A DNA stretch of 64,000 bases from Myxococcales bacterium. Lineage in GTDB: Bacteria; Myxococcota_A; Polyangia; Palsa-1104; JAEUJZ01. Every line of letters starts with the position of its first letter. Positions within the stretch are counted from its first letter, which is position 1. The position numbers were made by a program, and so were the translations under genes. Location of the stretch: assembly GCA_016794505.1 (NCBI GenBank), contig JAEUJZ010000023.1, forward strand, positions 194,550-258,549. Reading direction: 5' to 3'. Below, in pieces: positions 63,344 to 64,000 of the stretch. The notes beneath the pieces are model-generated. The model saw nothing but the letters and a program-made list of their open reading frames with translations, did no database searches and was not told the DNA's origin.

Positions 63344-64000
63344 GGCAGCGTGCGCGACGAGGAACGATCCGCGATCACGCGCGTCTTGTACGTCAAAAGA
63401 CGCTGCACGGCGCGGGAGCGAAAGCGCTCTAGATCCAGGTACTCGCCAACGCCCAAAAACTGCTCGCGATCCGGCGTCGAAGTCGCTGTTTTTTCGTCGC
63501 TGGGAGCAGAAAGCAGCGCGGAATAACGAGCATAAAACGGCGCATCTTCCAGGCGCCCTTTTGCGATGCGCTCGGCCTGAAATTCGCCCAAGACGAAGCG
63601 CGGCGGCACGCGCAGCCACAGATAGTCCGTGCGCCCGCCAGCGCTGCCCCCCCAACCGCTGCCATCGTCGCGCCAAACGCGCGCTCCACCGTCGGGATAA
63701 GGGCTCGGCTGGGCTGGATAACGCACCGCCAAGGCCAGCACACGGCCATCCCAGCGCTGCGCTTGATACAGCACCAGAGCCGCCGGATCGCGCGCTGCAG
63801 TTACGCCATGTGCCCACGACCAGCGACGGAACGTGTCTTCCAAGCGACCGCTGCCGCAGTTGCGATCGCAGTATGCATGGCCTGAAAAGCGCAGGTGCAG
63901 CGCGCCACAGGAAAGCTCGACCTGTGCGGTGGCTGCAGGCGCAATCGGCTGCCAAAAGTGCGCCTCGCCCGCGGCGTTTTCTCCCAGCGCAAACGGCGCG
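63340..64000 (-). CDS. crtC: Carotenoid 1,2-hydratase (CrtC)-like protein (5' end outside window)
   Basis: C-terminal 219 residues of a CrtC-type protein; its start lies beyond the right edge. Family signatures are GHAYCDRNCGSGRLEDTF followed by RRWSWAHG, and later LEDAPFYARYSALL and YLDLERFRSRAVQRLL. CrtC hydrates the C-1,2 double bond of acyclic carotenoids such as neurosporene. The usual DHNWG is DRNCG here, so a conserved His and a Trp are changed; activity is uncertain. It is coupled to the glycosyltransferase by a four-base overlap (ATGA), consistent with hydroxylated-carotenoid glycoside synthesis. Confidence 0.75.
   Translation of the reverse strand, partial: APFALGENAAGEAHFWQPIAPAATAQVELSCGALHLRFSGHAYCDRNCGSGRLEDTFRRWSWAHGVTAARDPAALVLYQAQRWDGRVLALAVRYPAQPSPYPDGGARVWRDDGSGWGGSAGGRTDYLWLRVPPRFVLGEFQAERIAKGRLEDAPFYARYSALLSAPSDEKTATSTPDREQFLGVGEYLDLERFRSRAVQRLLTYKTRVIADRSSSRTLP

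Noticed and set aside
63344..63955. Upstream extension of the glycosyltransferase
   Set aside because: Overlaps the crtC-like gene out of frame; the proper start at 63343 is coupled by ATGA.

Overview
The window is 64 kb of dense, GC-rich bacterial chromosome. Stop-to-start overlaps are frequent, and many lipoproteins, TPR/Sel1/HEAT proteins, PEGA-domain proteins and eukaryotic-type Ser/Thr kinases are present. The adjacent pair of a Cys-rich, PA14-containing protein with a MYXO-CTERM-like tail (36.1-38.4 kb) and a thrombospondin-3/OmpA barrel protein (38.4-39.9 kb) matches TraA/TraB, the outer-membrane-exchange system of myxobacteria. An AgmX/PglI-type GYF protein (3.7-4.8 kb) and a CrtC-type carotenoid hydratase (right edge) also fit Myxococcota. 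The species cannot be named from the sequence. No rRNA, tRNA, CRISPR array or transposase was recognised.

Layout. 0-5 kb: a DUF2254 membrane protein (cut by the left edge), then M15 peptidase - greB - IMPDH/GMPR-family enzyme, then the GYF/AgmX-like protein. 4.8-7.4 kb: an overlapping operon of ECF-type sigma factor, one-TM protein (possible anti-sigma) and two lipoproteins. 7.4-12 kb: a lipoprotein resembling a two-lobed aspartyl protease that has lost both DTG motifs, a small lipoprotein, and a GMC oxidoreductase with a coupled small partner. 12-15.8 kb is accessory: two unrecognised proteins, a 42-bp tandem repeat, a TfoX-N protein, and a toxin/immunity-like pair coupled by TAATG. 15.8-19.2 kb: a single-polypeptide type IIG-like restriction-modification enzyme.

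19.3-31.1 kb: DUF3089 hydrolase, two HEAT-like proteins, a ZIP-permease fusion with a His-rich tail, a pyruvate kinase-like protein, EttA, a TetR regulator, a ribbon-helix-helix protein, and an alpha/beta hydrolase coupled to a one-TM protein. 31.1-36 kb: a TPR/outer-membrane-barrel protein, then queA-tgt (queuosine tRNA modification). 36-41.7 kb: traA-traB and a following lipoprotein. 41.7-51 kb: FabF, a periplasmic protein with two DsbA-like folds and no CXXC, HtrA-type protease, zinc-ribbon protein, receiver-kinase fusion, histone-deacetylase-family enzyme and an S1C protease without PDZ. 51.3-62 kb: Sel1 lipoprotein, LtaS-like phospho/sulfo-transferase, a TPR/PEGA membrane protein, a kinase - TPR - lipoprotein operon, and a paralogous beta-propeller-like lipoprotein facing it. 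62-64 kb: a GT21-like glycosyltransferase coupled to a crtC homologue that runs off the right edge.

How the genes work together. The clearest functional units are the traAB exchange locus, the sigma/lipoprotein operon, the queuosine pair, the kinase-TPR-lipoprotein cluster, the CrtC-glycosyltransferase pair and the 14.1-19.2 kb defence/competition island.
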